A stretch of 64,000 nucleotides of DNA from Bartonella grahamii ATCC 700132. GTDB lineage: Bacteria > Pseudomonadota > Alphaproteobacteria > Rhizobiales > Rhizobiaceae. This document shows, piece after piece, positions 50,899 to 60,500 of the stretch. The notes under the pieces were generated by a model that saw only the letters and a list, made by a program, of their open reading frames with translations, did no database searches and had not been told where the DNA came from. The stretch spans positions 1 to 64,000 of the forward strand of contig NZ_JACX01000009.1 of the NCBI RefSeq assembly GCF_000518085.1, in the 5' to 3' direction. The translations under genes and the position numbers were made by a program. The stretch's first letter is position 1. Each line of letters opens with the position of its first letter.

Positions 50899-52533
50899 TA
50901 CTCTCTCTAACTTTATGCTTTTAAATTTGATTTCATTTATCCACGCTTCTTCTGAAGAATATATCAAATATAATATCTTAATTATATATTTTCTTCTTAA
51001 CTTAAAAACAATCACACGCTTTTATTGCAAAAAAACTTTTTATCCTCTCATCCCTTCTTAGCGTACTATAACACAAACCATTCCAAAATGATAAACCGCT
51101 TCATAGAAAATTCAAAAGGCTTAAAAACTTTTCTAAAGTAACTTCATCTGATCTCTTAGTTACTCATCTTCCTGTAGATACTATAGCTCATGTCTTTCCT
51201 TTTAAACAAAGTTGTACGTATCATTACAAACATTTCCTCCAAATTATCCGTTACTGATAAAAATCATACCATGTTGTAAAAAATTTTACGTATTCAATTA
51301 AAAAATTCAGAAAGAAAAATCTCTAAAAAACTTTCTTGACACATCATCAGTCTCTTTAAAAACTATCATCTTACGCATAATATTTATTCTTTGCGTTGGT
51401 GGGATTTTATCATCCATTATTCCATATACAATACGAAATATAAGCCATCATCGCATTCAATTAAATATCTGACGTGTGGATAAAAACTATTAGTGGAAAG
51501 AGTAAAAATGCACTTTATGAATCAGGTCAAGTGCCAAGAGGTATGGCAATACTAAAAAATAAAAATGGTACCAGCTTGCGCCTTTATTCAGTAAAATACC
51601 TCCATATAACCAGCTCTTTGAACCGCTGCATGCCCTAACTATTACAAGTCTCCGGATTCTGGGCATGCGTTCTCATAATATCATGTGCTTAACCTATCTC
51701 ACTATTGAAAACAGAATGGGTATTAATAGAAAATTACATTCAATCAAAAGCATGGAATCGAAGCACAATCCATGTAAAAGAATTTCTTATCCTAGTCTTT
51801 TTATAAGATTACCTCATAAAGCTGCTAGATAATACAGTGTTAGAAATAGATCAACCTATTTACTTTAGTTAAAAATCGCTCATTTTATTGAGATCGCTTG
51901 CAGAGAACATATCACTTTTCAAAAGTTTTGTTTTAGCACCATACACAATAATCTAGCCATTTAGCGTGTATAATGTAAAGCTTGGGCTCCGCTTAAACCA
52001 ATGAGATTCATCCACACTTTTACAAAAATCTATCACTATAATACCAGCACTTTATTGCTCTATCCATAATTTTACGCTCGCTAAAAAAACTGATAAATGT
52101 AACAATGTTTTTATCAAGCATTTTAAATTCTTTAATCTTTAAACAAGTAAATTTATGAATGAATTTGAAAGATAACCTTAAATTTTTTTAACAAACTTCA
52201 CTAATATTCTCGTTAATTTCTTGTCTTTTATCGTTTTCCTGAAAGAGTCCGCGATCATAAGAAACTTCTCTTACAACATAACTATCTCTATTGAAATGTT
52301 TGCCCTCTTCCTATCTATTTTTCATATAAAAAATTAAAATCTTAACGATGAATCTCACAATATAAAAATAGCCCAGTGAATAAATGCTCCCATGACATTA
52401 ATATTTTTTCTGTAGGGTATTATTTGGGAGTGAGGGTATTATTTGATTTCTATAAGAGTATTTTTATGGATATCAATTCTAATATTCTATGCTAATAATC
52501 CGGTACAGTTATACATATGATAGAGTTTATTCC
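50899..52533. other. 1.6-kb gap between divergent tatA and rlmJ with one repeat copy
   Basis: The longest gene-free stretch in the window. Apart from a degenerate repeat copy (about 51453-51560) I see no coding region, tRNA or clear terminator. It is AT-rich throughout and must contain the divergent promoters. Confidence 0.6.
51453..51560 (+). repeat. Dispersed intergenic repeat, copy 7 (partial)
   Basis: GCATTCAATTAAATATCT, GACGTGTGGATAAAAACT, GAAAGAGTAAAAATGCAC, TTTATGAATCAGGTCAAGTGCCAAGAGGTATGGCAATACT match the right-hand blocks of the other copies. The CTTG-N7-CAAG core is deleted. Confidence 0.65.
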
Positions 52534-53397
52534 ATGAATTATCGGCATATTTATCATGCTGGCAATTTTGCTGATGTTTTTAAACACATTATTGTCACTC
52601 GCATTGTAGAATATCTTAAACGCAAAGAAAAAGCTTTTCGCGTTATAGATACGCATGCTGGAATCGGTATTTATGACCTTTCTTCTTTAGAAGCACATAA
52701 AACAGGAGAGTGGCGCGAAGGTGTCCAACGGCTTTTTTCAACTCCTATCCCAGAAGATTTAAGAGCACTCCTTTGTCCATGGTGTGATATCATTGATGCC
52801 CTCAATAAAGGGGAAAAAGAAATTGTATTTTATCCTGGATCTCCTGTTCTTATTCGTCAATTATTACGGAAACAAGATCGCCTCACCGCAATAGAATTGC
52901 ACAACGAAGATTATCATATTTTAGCAAAAAACTTTGCCGGAGATTATCAGACAAAAGTTCTGCATTTAGATGGTTGGCTTTCCTTAAATGCTCATGTACC
53001 ACCAAAAGAAAAACGTGGGTTTATCCTTGTTGACCCTCCCTTTGAAAAGACTGGAGAATTTTCCCGCCTTATTGAGGGATTAACGAAAGCCTATCGTCGC
53101 TTTTCTGGAGGGATCTACGCTTTATGGTATCCTGTTAAATATGACAAAGAAATTGAAAGTTTTCTTCACGCGCTTTATCAAACAGGAATTCCTAAGATTC
53201 TACAGCTTGAAATGCGTATCCGAAAAAGTTCAAGTCCACCGACAATGAATGGAAGTGGTATGATTATTATTAACCCTCCCTACCTTTTGGAAGAAGAAAT
53301 GAAAAAACTCAGCCCCTTTCTTATCAACCGTCTGGGACAAGATGAAAATGCCCAAATAACGCATAAGTGGCTTCAAAAAGAACATCTATTATATTAG
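52534..53397 (+). CDS. rlmJ: 23S rRNA (adenine2030-N6)-methyltransferase RlmJ
   Basis: SAM-dependent rRNA methyltransferase. From ATG 52534 the 287-residue protein begins MNYRHIYHAGNFADVFKHI, the exact family start. It has FRVIDTHAGIGIYDL (SAM motif) near 40-54, and the catalytic RGFILVDPPFEKTGEF, a DPPF motif of N6-adenine methyltransferases, near 163-178. The in-frame start at 52489 would add 15 residues that do not resemble the family. Alternative symbol comJ is used for the same family. Confidence 0.95.
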   Translation: MNYRHIYHAGNFADVFKHIIVTRIVEYLKRKEKAFRVIDTHAGIGIYDLSSLEAHKTGEWREGVQRLFSTPIPEDLRALLCPWCDIIDALNKGEKEIVFYPGSPVLIRQLLRKQDRLTAIELHNEDYHILAKNFAGDYQTKVLHLDGWLSLNAHVPPKEKRGFILVDPPFEKTGEFSRLIEGLTKAYRRFSGGIYALWYPVKYDKEIESFLHALYQTGIPKILQLEMRIRKSSSPPTMNGSGMIIINPPYLLEEEMKKLSPFLINRLGQDENAQITHKWLQKEHLLY

Positions 53398-53794
53398 ATC
53401 TTTCTCTGTATTTTTTCTAAATCAAATATCATGTTGTAAGATACAAACGCATTAAATGATAAAGTTCTTTGATTTTTTGAATAATATCAGCATATTATAA
53501 TGATATGCTAACAACGATCAGCGTGAATTAATTTTTTCCCTTTTAGAACGTCTATCTTCTTAATCATCATGAATTTCCTATTCCAATCATTTTAATGAAT
53601 AAATTGGGCAAATTCATAAAGCTGTTTTAGAATAACAACTCTCATATTTTTTATGAAAAATCGGCTCTCTAAAATCATACTCTTATGCTATAAGATATTA
53701 TTTATAGAAAAAATTATAAGGATATAAATAATCATTATTTAATAAAAAAGAATATTTCATATATTAAACAAAAAACATATTCTTAATAAACCGA
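53398..53794. other. 397-bp gap between rlmJ and uvrC
   Basis: AT-rich sequence with no supported gene. Only a short 7-bp inverted repeat (AGCATAT/ATATGCT, near 53489-53509) stands out. The uvrC promoter is presumably here. Confidence 0.5.
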
Positions 53795-55774
53795 ATGGTC
53801 CTGAAAAATAATACAAATTGTCCGAAAAATGAGCGGGAAAAGCTTTCTTTTCTCTCTAACATTACATGGAATAATGCCAATCAAAGTAATGAGAAAAATC
53901 AATTCCAAGGTGTAAAATTCATACAAGAGTTTGTTAGACACCTTCCGCATAAGCCAGGGGTTTACCGGATGATTGGTAAAAATGGTGATATTCTCTATAT
54001 TGGCAAAGCTCGTAATCTCAAAAAACGCGTTTCAAACTATACACGTGAACAAGGACACAATAATCGTATTACCCGCATGATTCGCGCAACATATCATATG
54101 GAATTTATCGTCACCCATACAGAAACAGAAGCACTCCTTTTAGAAGCCAATCTCATAAAAAGATTGCATCCACATTTTAATGTATTACTACGTGATGATA
54201 AAAGTTTCCCTTATATTATGATTACAGATGATCATCGAGTGCCTGGACTTTACAAACATCGTGGTGCCCGAACACGAAAAGCTCACTATTTTGGTCCTTT
54301 TGCTTCTGCTGGTGCAGTGACACAAACAGTTCATGTTTTACAACGCGCCTTCTTATTACGAACCTGTACTGATTCAGTTTTTGAAAACCGTACACGCCCC
54401 TGTTTGCTTTATCAAATTAAGCGATGTTCTGCACCTTGTACCCATGAAATTAGTGACAATGATTATAAAGAACTGCTGAGGGGAGCAAAAGCGTTCCTTT
54501 CGGGAAAAGATCAATCTGTTAAAAACAATATGGTTCAAGCTATGCATAAAGCCGCAGAAAATCTTGATTTTGAACAAGCAGCTTCCTATCGTGACCGCTT
54601 ATCAGCCCTTTCTCATATACAAAGCCATCAAGGTATTAATCCTCAAACGATAAAAGAAGCGGATGTATTTGCAATTGCGCAAAAAGAAGGAATGACCTGT
54701 ATTCAAGTGTTCTTTTTTCGCATGGGGCAAAATTGGGGAAATCGTGCCTATTTTCCTAAAGCAGATCCCTCTTTTTCCTGTACTGAAATTTTAGCGAGTT
54801 TTCTTGCCCAATTTTACGATGATAAACCACTTCCCAAAAGCATCCTTTTATCTGAAGAAATTGAAGAAAAGACACTTCTTACAGAAGCATTGAGTCTCAA
54901 AGCAAATCACAAAGTGTCTCTCTCTTTACCCAAACAAGGTGAACGGAAAACTCTTGTTAATCATGCCTATCTCAATGCTCATGAAGCACTTGAACATAAG
55001 CTTTCTGAAACAGCCACTCATACAAAATTGCTTCAAGGTCTTGCCAAAATATTCCAACTACCTTTTCCTCCACGCCGGATAGAAGTCTATGATAATTCTC
55101 ATATCATGGGAACAAATGCTGTAGGAGCTATGATTGTTGCTGGTCAGATGGGATTTGTTAAAAATCAATATCGCAAATTCAACATTCGCTCAATAGATAT
55201 CACGCCTGGCGATGATTTTGGCATGATGAAAGAAGTGATTAAACGAAGATTTTCACGCCTTATAAAAGAGCATGATCAGCCAAATAGAAGTCATGACATA
55301 AAAGATAATGATCTTTTTCCCATTTGGCCTGATCTTATCTTAATCGATGGTGGTGAAGGACAAATCAACAGCGTACATGCAATACTTGCTGAATTACAAT
55401 TAAATGACCTCTTCACAGTTGTTGGAATCGCCAAAGGTGTTGACCGCCATGCGGGACGTGAACGATTTTTTATAAAAGGTATCCCCCCCTTTACACTTCC
55501 TCCACGTGATCCTATCCTCTATTTTTTGCAACGTCTGCGTGATGAAGCACACCGTTTTGCGATTGGAGCTCATAGGATAAAACGAAAAAAAGAAACATTC
55601 AAAAACCCACTTGATGAAATCGAAAATATCGGTCCAACAAGAAAGCGTGCGTTGCTTCATCATTTTGGAAGTGCCAAGGCTATTGCTAGTGCCTCACTTG
55701 AAGATTTAAAAAAAGTTACGGGAATTTCTATGACAATTGCACAAAAAATTCATAACCATTTTCATGAAAAATAG
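53795..55774 (+). CDS. uvrC: Excinuclease ABC subunit C
   Basis: Nuclease of the UvrABC nucleotide-excision-repair system that makes both incisions. The 659-residue protein has an N-terminal GIY-YIG domain ([25 protein letters not shown], about 54-78). A cysteine cluster follows ([28 protein letters not shown]). The UVR domain is [20 protein letters not shown], the RNase H-like 5' nuclease has [18 protein letters not shown] and GAHRIKRKK, and a helix-hairpin-helix pair closes it ([23 protein letters not shown]). The first 40 residues are an extra charged leader. It precedes pgsA by about 70 bp. Confidence 0.97.
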   Translation: MVLKNNTNCPKNEREKLSFLSNITWNNANQSNEKNQFQGVKFIQEFVRHLPHKPGVYRMIGKNGDILYIGKARNLKKRVSNYTREQGHNNRITRMIRATYHMEFIVTHTETEALLLEANLIKRLHPHFNVLLRDDKSFPYIMITDDHRVPGLYKHRGARTRKAHYFGPFASAGAVTQTVHVLQRAFLLRTCTDSVFENRTRPCLLYQIKRCSAPCTHEISDNDYKELLRGAKAFLSGKDQSVKNNMVQAMHKAAENLDFEQAASYRDRLSALSHIQSHQGINPQTIKEADVFAIAQKEGMTCIQVFFFRMGQNWGNRAYFPKADPSFSCTEILASFLAQFYDDKPLPKSILLSEEIEEKTLLTEALSLKANHKVSLSLPKQGERKTLVNHAYLNAHEALEHKLSETATHTKLLQGLAKIFQLPFPPRRIEVYDNSHIMGTNAVGAMIVAGQMGFVKNQYRKFNIRSIDITPGDDFGMMKEVIKRRFSRLIKEHDQPNRSHDIKDNDLFPIWPDLILIDGGEGQINSVHAILAELQLNDLFTVVGIAKGVDRHAGRERFFIKGIPPFTLPPRDPILYFLQRLRDEAHRFAIGAHRIKRKKETFKNPLDEIENIGPTRKRALLHHFGSAKAIASASLEDLKKVTGISMTIAQKIHNHFHEK

Positions 55775-55846
55775 GCTTGTTTCATAACCTTTGCCTTGTT
55801 ACGTTTAGGAAATATATTCTCTTTCACAAGAATTAAAAATGGCTCC

Positions 55847-56428
55847 ATGAAAAATCATACTTTTTCTTTTCCAAATATTTTAACTTATGCACGAATTGTT
55901 GCAGTCCCAATGGTTGTTGCATGCTTTTTTTTAGAAGGGCGATTACAATCAAGTGATATCACTCGCTGGATTGCTGTGTCCATTTTTATCGTTGCATCCA
56001 TTACTGACTTTCTTGACGGTTACCTTGCTCGTATTTGGGAACAAACATCCAATATTGGTCGCATGTTAGATCCAATTGCTGATAAACTTCTCGTCTCTGC
56101 TTGTTTGCTCTTGCTTGCCGCAGACAGTACCATCGCTGGGTGGACACTATGGGCAGCTATTATCATTCTTTGCAGAGAAATTCTTGTATCAGGATTACGT
56201 GAATATTTGGCTGAGTTAAAAGTTAGTGTTCCTGTCTCTCGTCTTGCAAAATGGAAAACTTTTGTACAGATGATCGCTATTGTATTTCTTTTAGCTGGAC
56301 CAGCCGGTAATAAAATTTTTCCTTACACAGTAGAGTTTGGCATTACTATGCTGTGGATTGCTGCCCTCCTTACATTGTGGACAGGGTGGGATTATTTTCG
56401 TGCAGGTTTAAAACACGTTATCCTATGA
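55847..56428 (+). CDS. pgsA: CDP-diacylglycerol-glycerol-3-phosphate 3-phosphatidyltransferase
   Basis: Inner-membrane CDP-alcohol phosphatidyltransferase that makes phosphatidylglycerophosphate, the first committed step to phosphatidylglycerol and cardiolipin. The 193-residue protein starts MKNHTFSFPNILTYARIVAVPM. It carries the catalytic DFLDGYLARIWEQTSNIGRMLDPIADKLL (DGxxAR...G...D...D). Five to six membrane segments are visible. I chose ATG 55847; a TTG at 55796 is in frame but poor. It follows uvrC on the same strand as in other Rhizobiales; moaD/moaE, often next, are absent. Confidence 0.95.
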   Translation: MKNHTFSFPNILTYARIVAVPMVVACFFLEGRLQSSDITRWIAVSIFIVASITDFLDGYLARIWEQTSNIGRMLDPIADKLLVSACLLLLAADSTIAGWTLWAAIIILCREILVSGLREYLAELKVSVPVSRLAKWKTFVQMIAIVFLLAGPAGNKIFPYTVEFGITMLWIAALLTLWTGWDYFRAGLKHVIL

Positions 56429-56519
56429 AGAGTATGGAGATTTATAATGGTAATTTATCTTTTTATACTTAAATAAGAGATGAGAATAGTATAAGATTGA
56501 CTTATTTTAAATCTATCAA

Positions 56520-56660
56520 TGATAAATTAATAAAACACTTTTTTGCACATTACAAGTAAGGGTGGCATGTAGATAAAAGCTCTTCAAAAAAAGAGTAAAC
56601 AGATTTTATATTCTCGCAAAAGCAGTTACAATATTAAAAGCTAAAAAACGATGAATGCTC
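56520..56660 (+). repeat. Dispersed intergenic repeat, copy 8
   Basis: GATAAATTAATAAAACACTT, TTTTGCACATTACAAGTAAG, GGTGGCATGTAGATAAAAGC, AAAAAGAGTAAACAG, AATATTAAAAGCTAAAAA. Block order as in the other copies. It lies between pgsA and the ndk terminator. Confidence 0.72.
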
Positions 56661-56691
56661 CCTATGCTTTCAAAAAAGTCTATAATCTTAT

Positions 56692-56731
56692 AAGCAAAAA
56701 AACCGAAATATAGTATTTCGGATTTTTGCTT
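56692..56731 (-). terminator. Rho-independent terminator downstream of ndk
   Basis: AAGCAAAAAAACCGAAATA-TAG-TATTTCGGATTTTTGCTT forms a long stem (CCGAAATA/TATTTCGG plus the A/T and AAGC/GCTT arms with one bulge), about 30 bp past the ndk stop. Confidence 0.85.
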
Positions 56732-56763
56732 CTTATAAACGCTTTATTATTATAAACGCTTGA

Positions 56764-57186
56764 TTAACCAACAATTTCTACCTCAGAAAACCAAAAGGCG
56801 ATTTCTGTTTTTGCCGTTTCAGCGCTATCGGATCCATGGACAGAATTTTCGCCAATCGATAAAGCATGAACCTTACGAATTGTCCCTTCTTCTGCATCAC
56901 TAGGATTCGTAGCCCCCATTACTTCACGGTTTTTAGCTATTGCATTTTCGCCTTCCAAAACTTGTACAACGGTTGGACCAGAAGACATGAATTCAACCAA
57001 TTCACTAAAAAAAGGGCGTTCTTTATGAACAGCATAAAAATTTTCAGCCTCACGTTTGCTCATCCAGACACGTTTAGACGCAATAACACACAAGCCCGCA
57101 TCCTCAAGCATTTTAATAATTGCGCCAGTCAAATTACGACGGGTTGCATCTGGTTTAATCATCGAAAAAGTACGCTCTAAAGCCAT
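56764..57186 (-). CDS. ndk: Nucleoside diphosphate kinase
   Basis: Transfers phosphate between nucleoside di- and triphosphates through a phosphohistidine. The 140-residue protein starts [21 protein letters not shown]. It has [20 protein letters not shown] and the active-site histidine in [20 protein letters not shown] (near residue 117). The length is standard for Rhizobiales. It is monocistronic with its own terminator, facing pgsA convergently. Confidence 0.98.
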   Translation of the reverse strand: MALERTFSMIKPDATRRNLTGAIIKMLEDAGLCVIASKRVWMSKREAENFYAVHKERPFFSELVEFMSSGPTVVQVLEGENAIAKNREVMGATNPSDAEEGTIRKVHALSIGENSVHGSDSAETAKTEIAFWFSEVEIVG

Positions 57187-57579
57187 TTAACCACCTTTAT
57201 TTCATCTATAACATTCTCTCGCCATTTCTATAGCGAGCAAGAAGCCCTTTGCCAAGTGACTCTGCATAAATCTACACAAATTCTCAAAAATATAGAATGA
57301 ATTATAAAGAAAACTTTAATAGAAATACCTTTAATTTCTCATCCCATCATAAAGATGCGCTACCGACTCTCAATAAATATTGAACCTTCTTACATAATCT
57401 TAAACGCCTCTCATCAAATTTATCATTGAAGCAATAAAGAATCATAAGAAAAGCCTAACATGCAAAATATATACCTTTTTGAAATTCTTCTTCTTTAAAG
57501 AGGACGAACCTAGACACTTCGATCTAGGTTTGAAAATCCTTCTACACACATTGAGATCAATCAAAAAATAACCATATAA
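57187..57579. other. 393-bp gap between ndk and the autotransporter
   Basis: No gene seen. It contains an 8-bp perfect hairpin, AACCTAGA-CACTTCGA-TCTAGGTT (57507-57530), about 50 bp past the autotransporter stop, which may be its terminator. Confidence 0.6.
57507..57530 (-). terminator. Hairpin downstream of the autotransporter gene
   Basis: Perfect 8-bp stem AACCTAGA/TCTAGGTT with loop CACTTCGA. On the minus strand it is followed by GTTCGTCCTCTTTAAAG, which is only partly T-rich. Probable terminator of the autotransporter gene. Confidence 0.5.
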
Positions 57580-60500
57580 TTAAAAACTATAGCGTACACC
57601 TAAAATACCCTGAAGGGACTGTTTTGTTTTACGTCCTTTAACATAATGTGCCTCACCATATAACTTTAACTTCTCACTCACTAAACTGCTCAAACCGATT
57701 CCTAACTTACCTGCATTCCCTGATAAGTCAGTGGTAAATGGATGCCGTTGATTAATCAATGTATGGTTGTCATCTTTATTCTCACGCAACCATGCTGCTG
57801 TAATATACGCAAGTGATGAGGAATCCATACGAGAACCAAATTCATATCCTAAAGATATGCCAACCTCACTGCGTAATGAAGTGAATGGACGCATGTTACC
57901 TGTCATGTCATTCGATAACTTGATTTCTTTACCCTCAACTTGCAACCATGTAAATTGTCCATAAGGCTGCAACCAACTGCTCTTTGACGTCTTAAGTCGA
58001 TAACCTGCTTCAAAGGAAGTGCCCACCGCCCATTGCCTATAACTTCCTTCAATCCCTAAACCATTTGTTGAAACTGCCTTTAGAGTATTCTGATAATGAT
58101 TATATTTTAAAATACCATCTAAATACCATCCACTATGATCCAAATAAGTGACATAAGCGCCAATGCCATAAGCATTGATACCGCTCATACCACCCCGTGC
58201 ATGCGCAATGCGTGCGCGGTCATAACTGCCAAAACCACCTATATAAAATTCTCCATTTTCCCACTCGCTTAAACTATTGATCCCTAAAACAATACCTGTC
58301 TGATCCAACTTAAAATCTATATGCTCTGTAGCAATACTCTCTTTAGACTTGATCGCATAGGTCCATAAAGCTGCATTCTTTTTACTTTTATCTAGAATTC
58401 CTCTTCCCGCACGCACGGTTTGCATTTCATTGTGAAAAACCATCGCTGGAGCCACAGACATAGACAATACCGCATCTGTAGAGGGAGTGGTTAAAAAATG
58501 AGAAACTGAAAGCGTCTCTCTCAATTGTGGAAAAGGCTGTTCTTTATGAACTGGACGCAAAATCATTTGATCGGCTAAAGATTGTGAAGATTCTGAAACA
58601 ACAGCCTGTTGCTTTCCATCAGAAAAATGAAGAGAACTTGCTGGATATGCCCCTTCAATAATTTGACTTCCAAGAGTTGAAACAGTTAGAGATACAGAAG
58701 CTGGAGATTTCTGCCTTAAGTTTTGGCGGTTTTCTCTTCGATGTAGCAACTTAATAGCACGCTCTTTTGTAACTGTAATAGTTGAAAGAGAAGAAGCTGA
58801 TTGATTTTGATTTAAATGCCACGCAGATCTACTCCTACTACGTGGCAAACTGTTGAGAAATGAAACATTATCAATAAATACCGCAGATAAATACCAAACT
58901 TTTTCACCCCCATCCTCATCAATTCTCTGTTTTAAACCATACATATAGGTTCCGCCATCAATAGTTTTAACATTTGCACCAGAAAAGCTTCTCAGAGTAA
59001 AATGTGCTCCTCCACTTTGATCAACAATTAAATCAAGTTCTGTCGAAGAAGGATCAACAATTTCAATACCGGAATCTACAATACTTATTGTGTGAGAACC
59101 ACGGCCATTCTTGATAAAGAGATAATCACCCTCTCCTTCTGCAAGGCTGACATTAAAATCGAAATGTAGACTCCCAAAAAGATTATCAATATAAAGCTTA
59201 GAGTAATGTAAATTGGATTCTATAGAAGTAAAAATAATATTTCCCACACCGCTTAGCTTCTTAATATAGGTTTCTGTGTTTCCATATCCAGTAGAAATAG
59301 AGTATAATTTAGCGTTTTCTCCTTCTAAATTAATATCATCTACTGTTGTCTGAGAATTTTTATATTCAGTATAAAAGCTATTATTTCCAGCATAAAGATG
59401 GACTTGTCCAAAATCATGAATCTTTATTTTTCCTTCCAACATCGCACCAGCAAAAACCCATGAATTGGCTCCTTCTTTAATTGTTAGATTTTTTACAATG
59501 CTACCAGCATGAACTTCTTGAGCAGCATGGCGGTGTAAAGTCACAATATCCGCCTCTCCCCCTGCCAATACCCGCTGTACCCCACCCGCGAAAACCTCAG
59601 TATTTACGGCTAAGCCACCACTTTTTTGTACAAAATTATCATCATCTGCAAACCATTTAGCAAGAGTTTGTATTCCTCCACTCATCACTTTTGTTCCCAC
59701 AGCCATCCCATCATCATATACATTCTGCTGTCCCGGCGTGTCACCTTGACCATAAAGTGTCGTGTTATAAGTGCTGCTCCCCACAATTTCACCATTTACA
59801 TACCCCTCTCCGAAAACAAACTGCTCACCACCATAAATTTCAGCTCTCAATGCGGATCCTCCTCCCTCCACTCTTTGTTTTCCACCCTCATAAATAATCG
59901 TAAATTCTGAGATACCCTGTTCCCCTACAATCTCTGAACCACCATTTTCAATTGTTGTATTCTTACTAAAACCACCAGTCTTAACATAGAGTGTTGCAGT
60001 TTCTGGAACTGTATTATTAATGGATAATTTAAAATCATCCGTTTCTCCATCACCAGCAATATAAACTATGCTATTGTCACCGAGTATGGAGTTTTGTAAA
60101 AATTTTTCACCTAGACCAGTAATGAAATCCTCTGCATAAAAGTTGAAATCACCTGTATAAGAATTGGCTCTAGAATCTTCCGAAGGAGAAACAGTATTGT
60201 CTTGCTCAAAAGAGTTATCTATAGGCAACTCCGTATGAGATGGAGAAAAGATAGGAGTAGAAATTTTTTCCAATGTAGATGATGTCGATAAAGACCAAAT
60301 CTTTCCACCGTTATGATCTTTTTTCTTTAGAGCGTACATGTAGACTCCATTATCAACAGTAGCTATCTCCTCACCCAAAAAATCTATCAGAGTAAAATGC
60401 GCATTTCCGCTTTGATCATGAATTAAATCAAGCTCCAAAATTAAGTTCTGATTTTGTAGAAGAGAATTGGTCATTTCAACACCAGAATCGATAACGCTGA

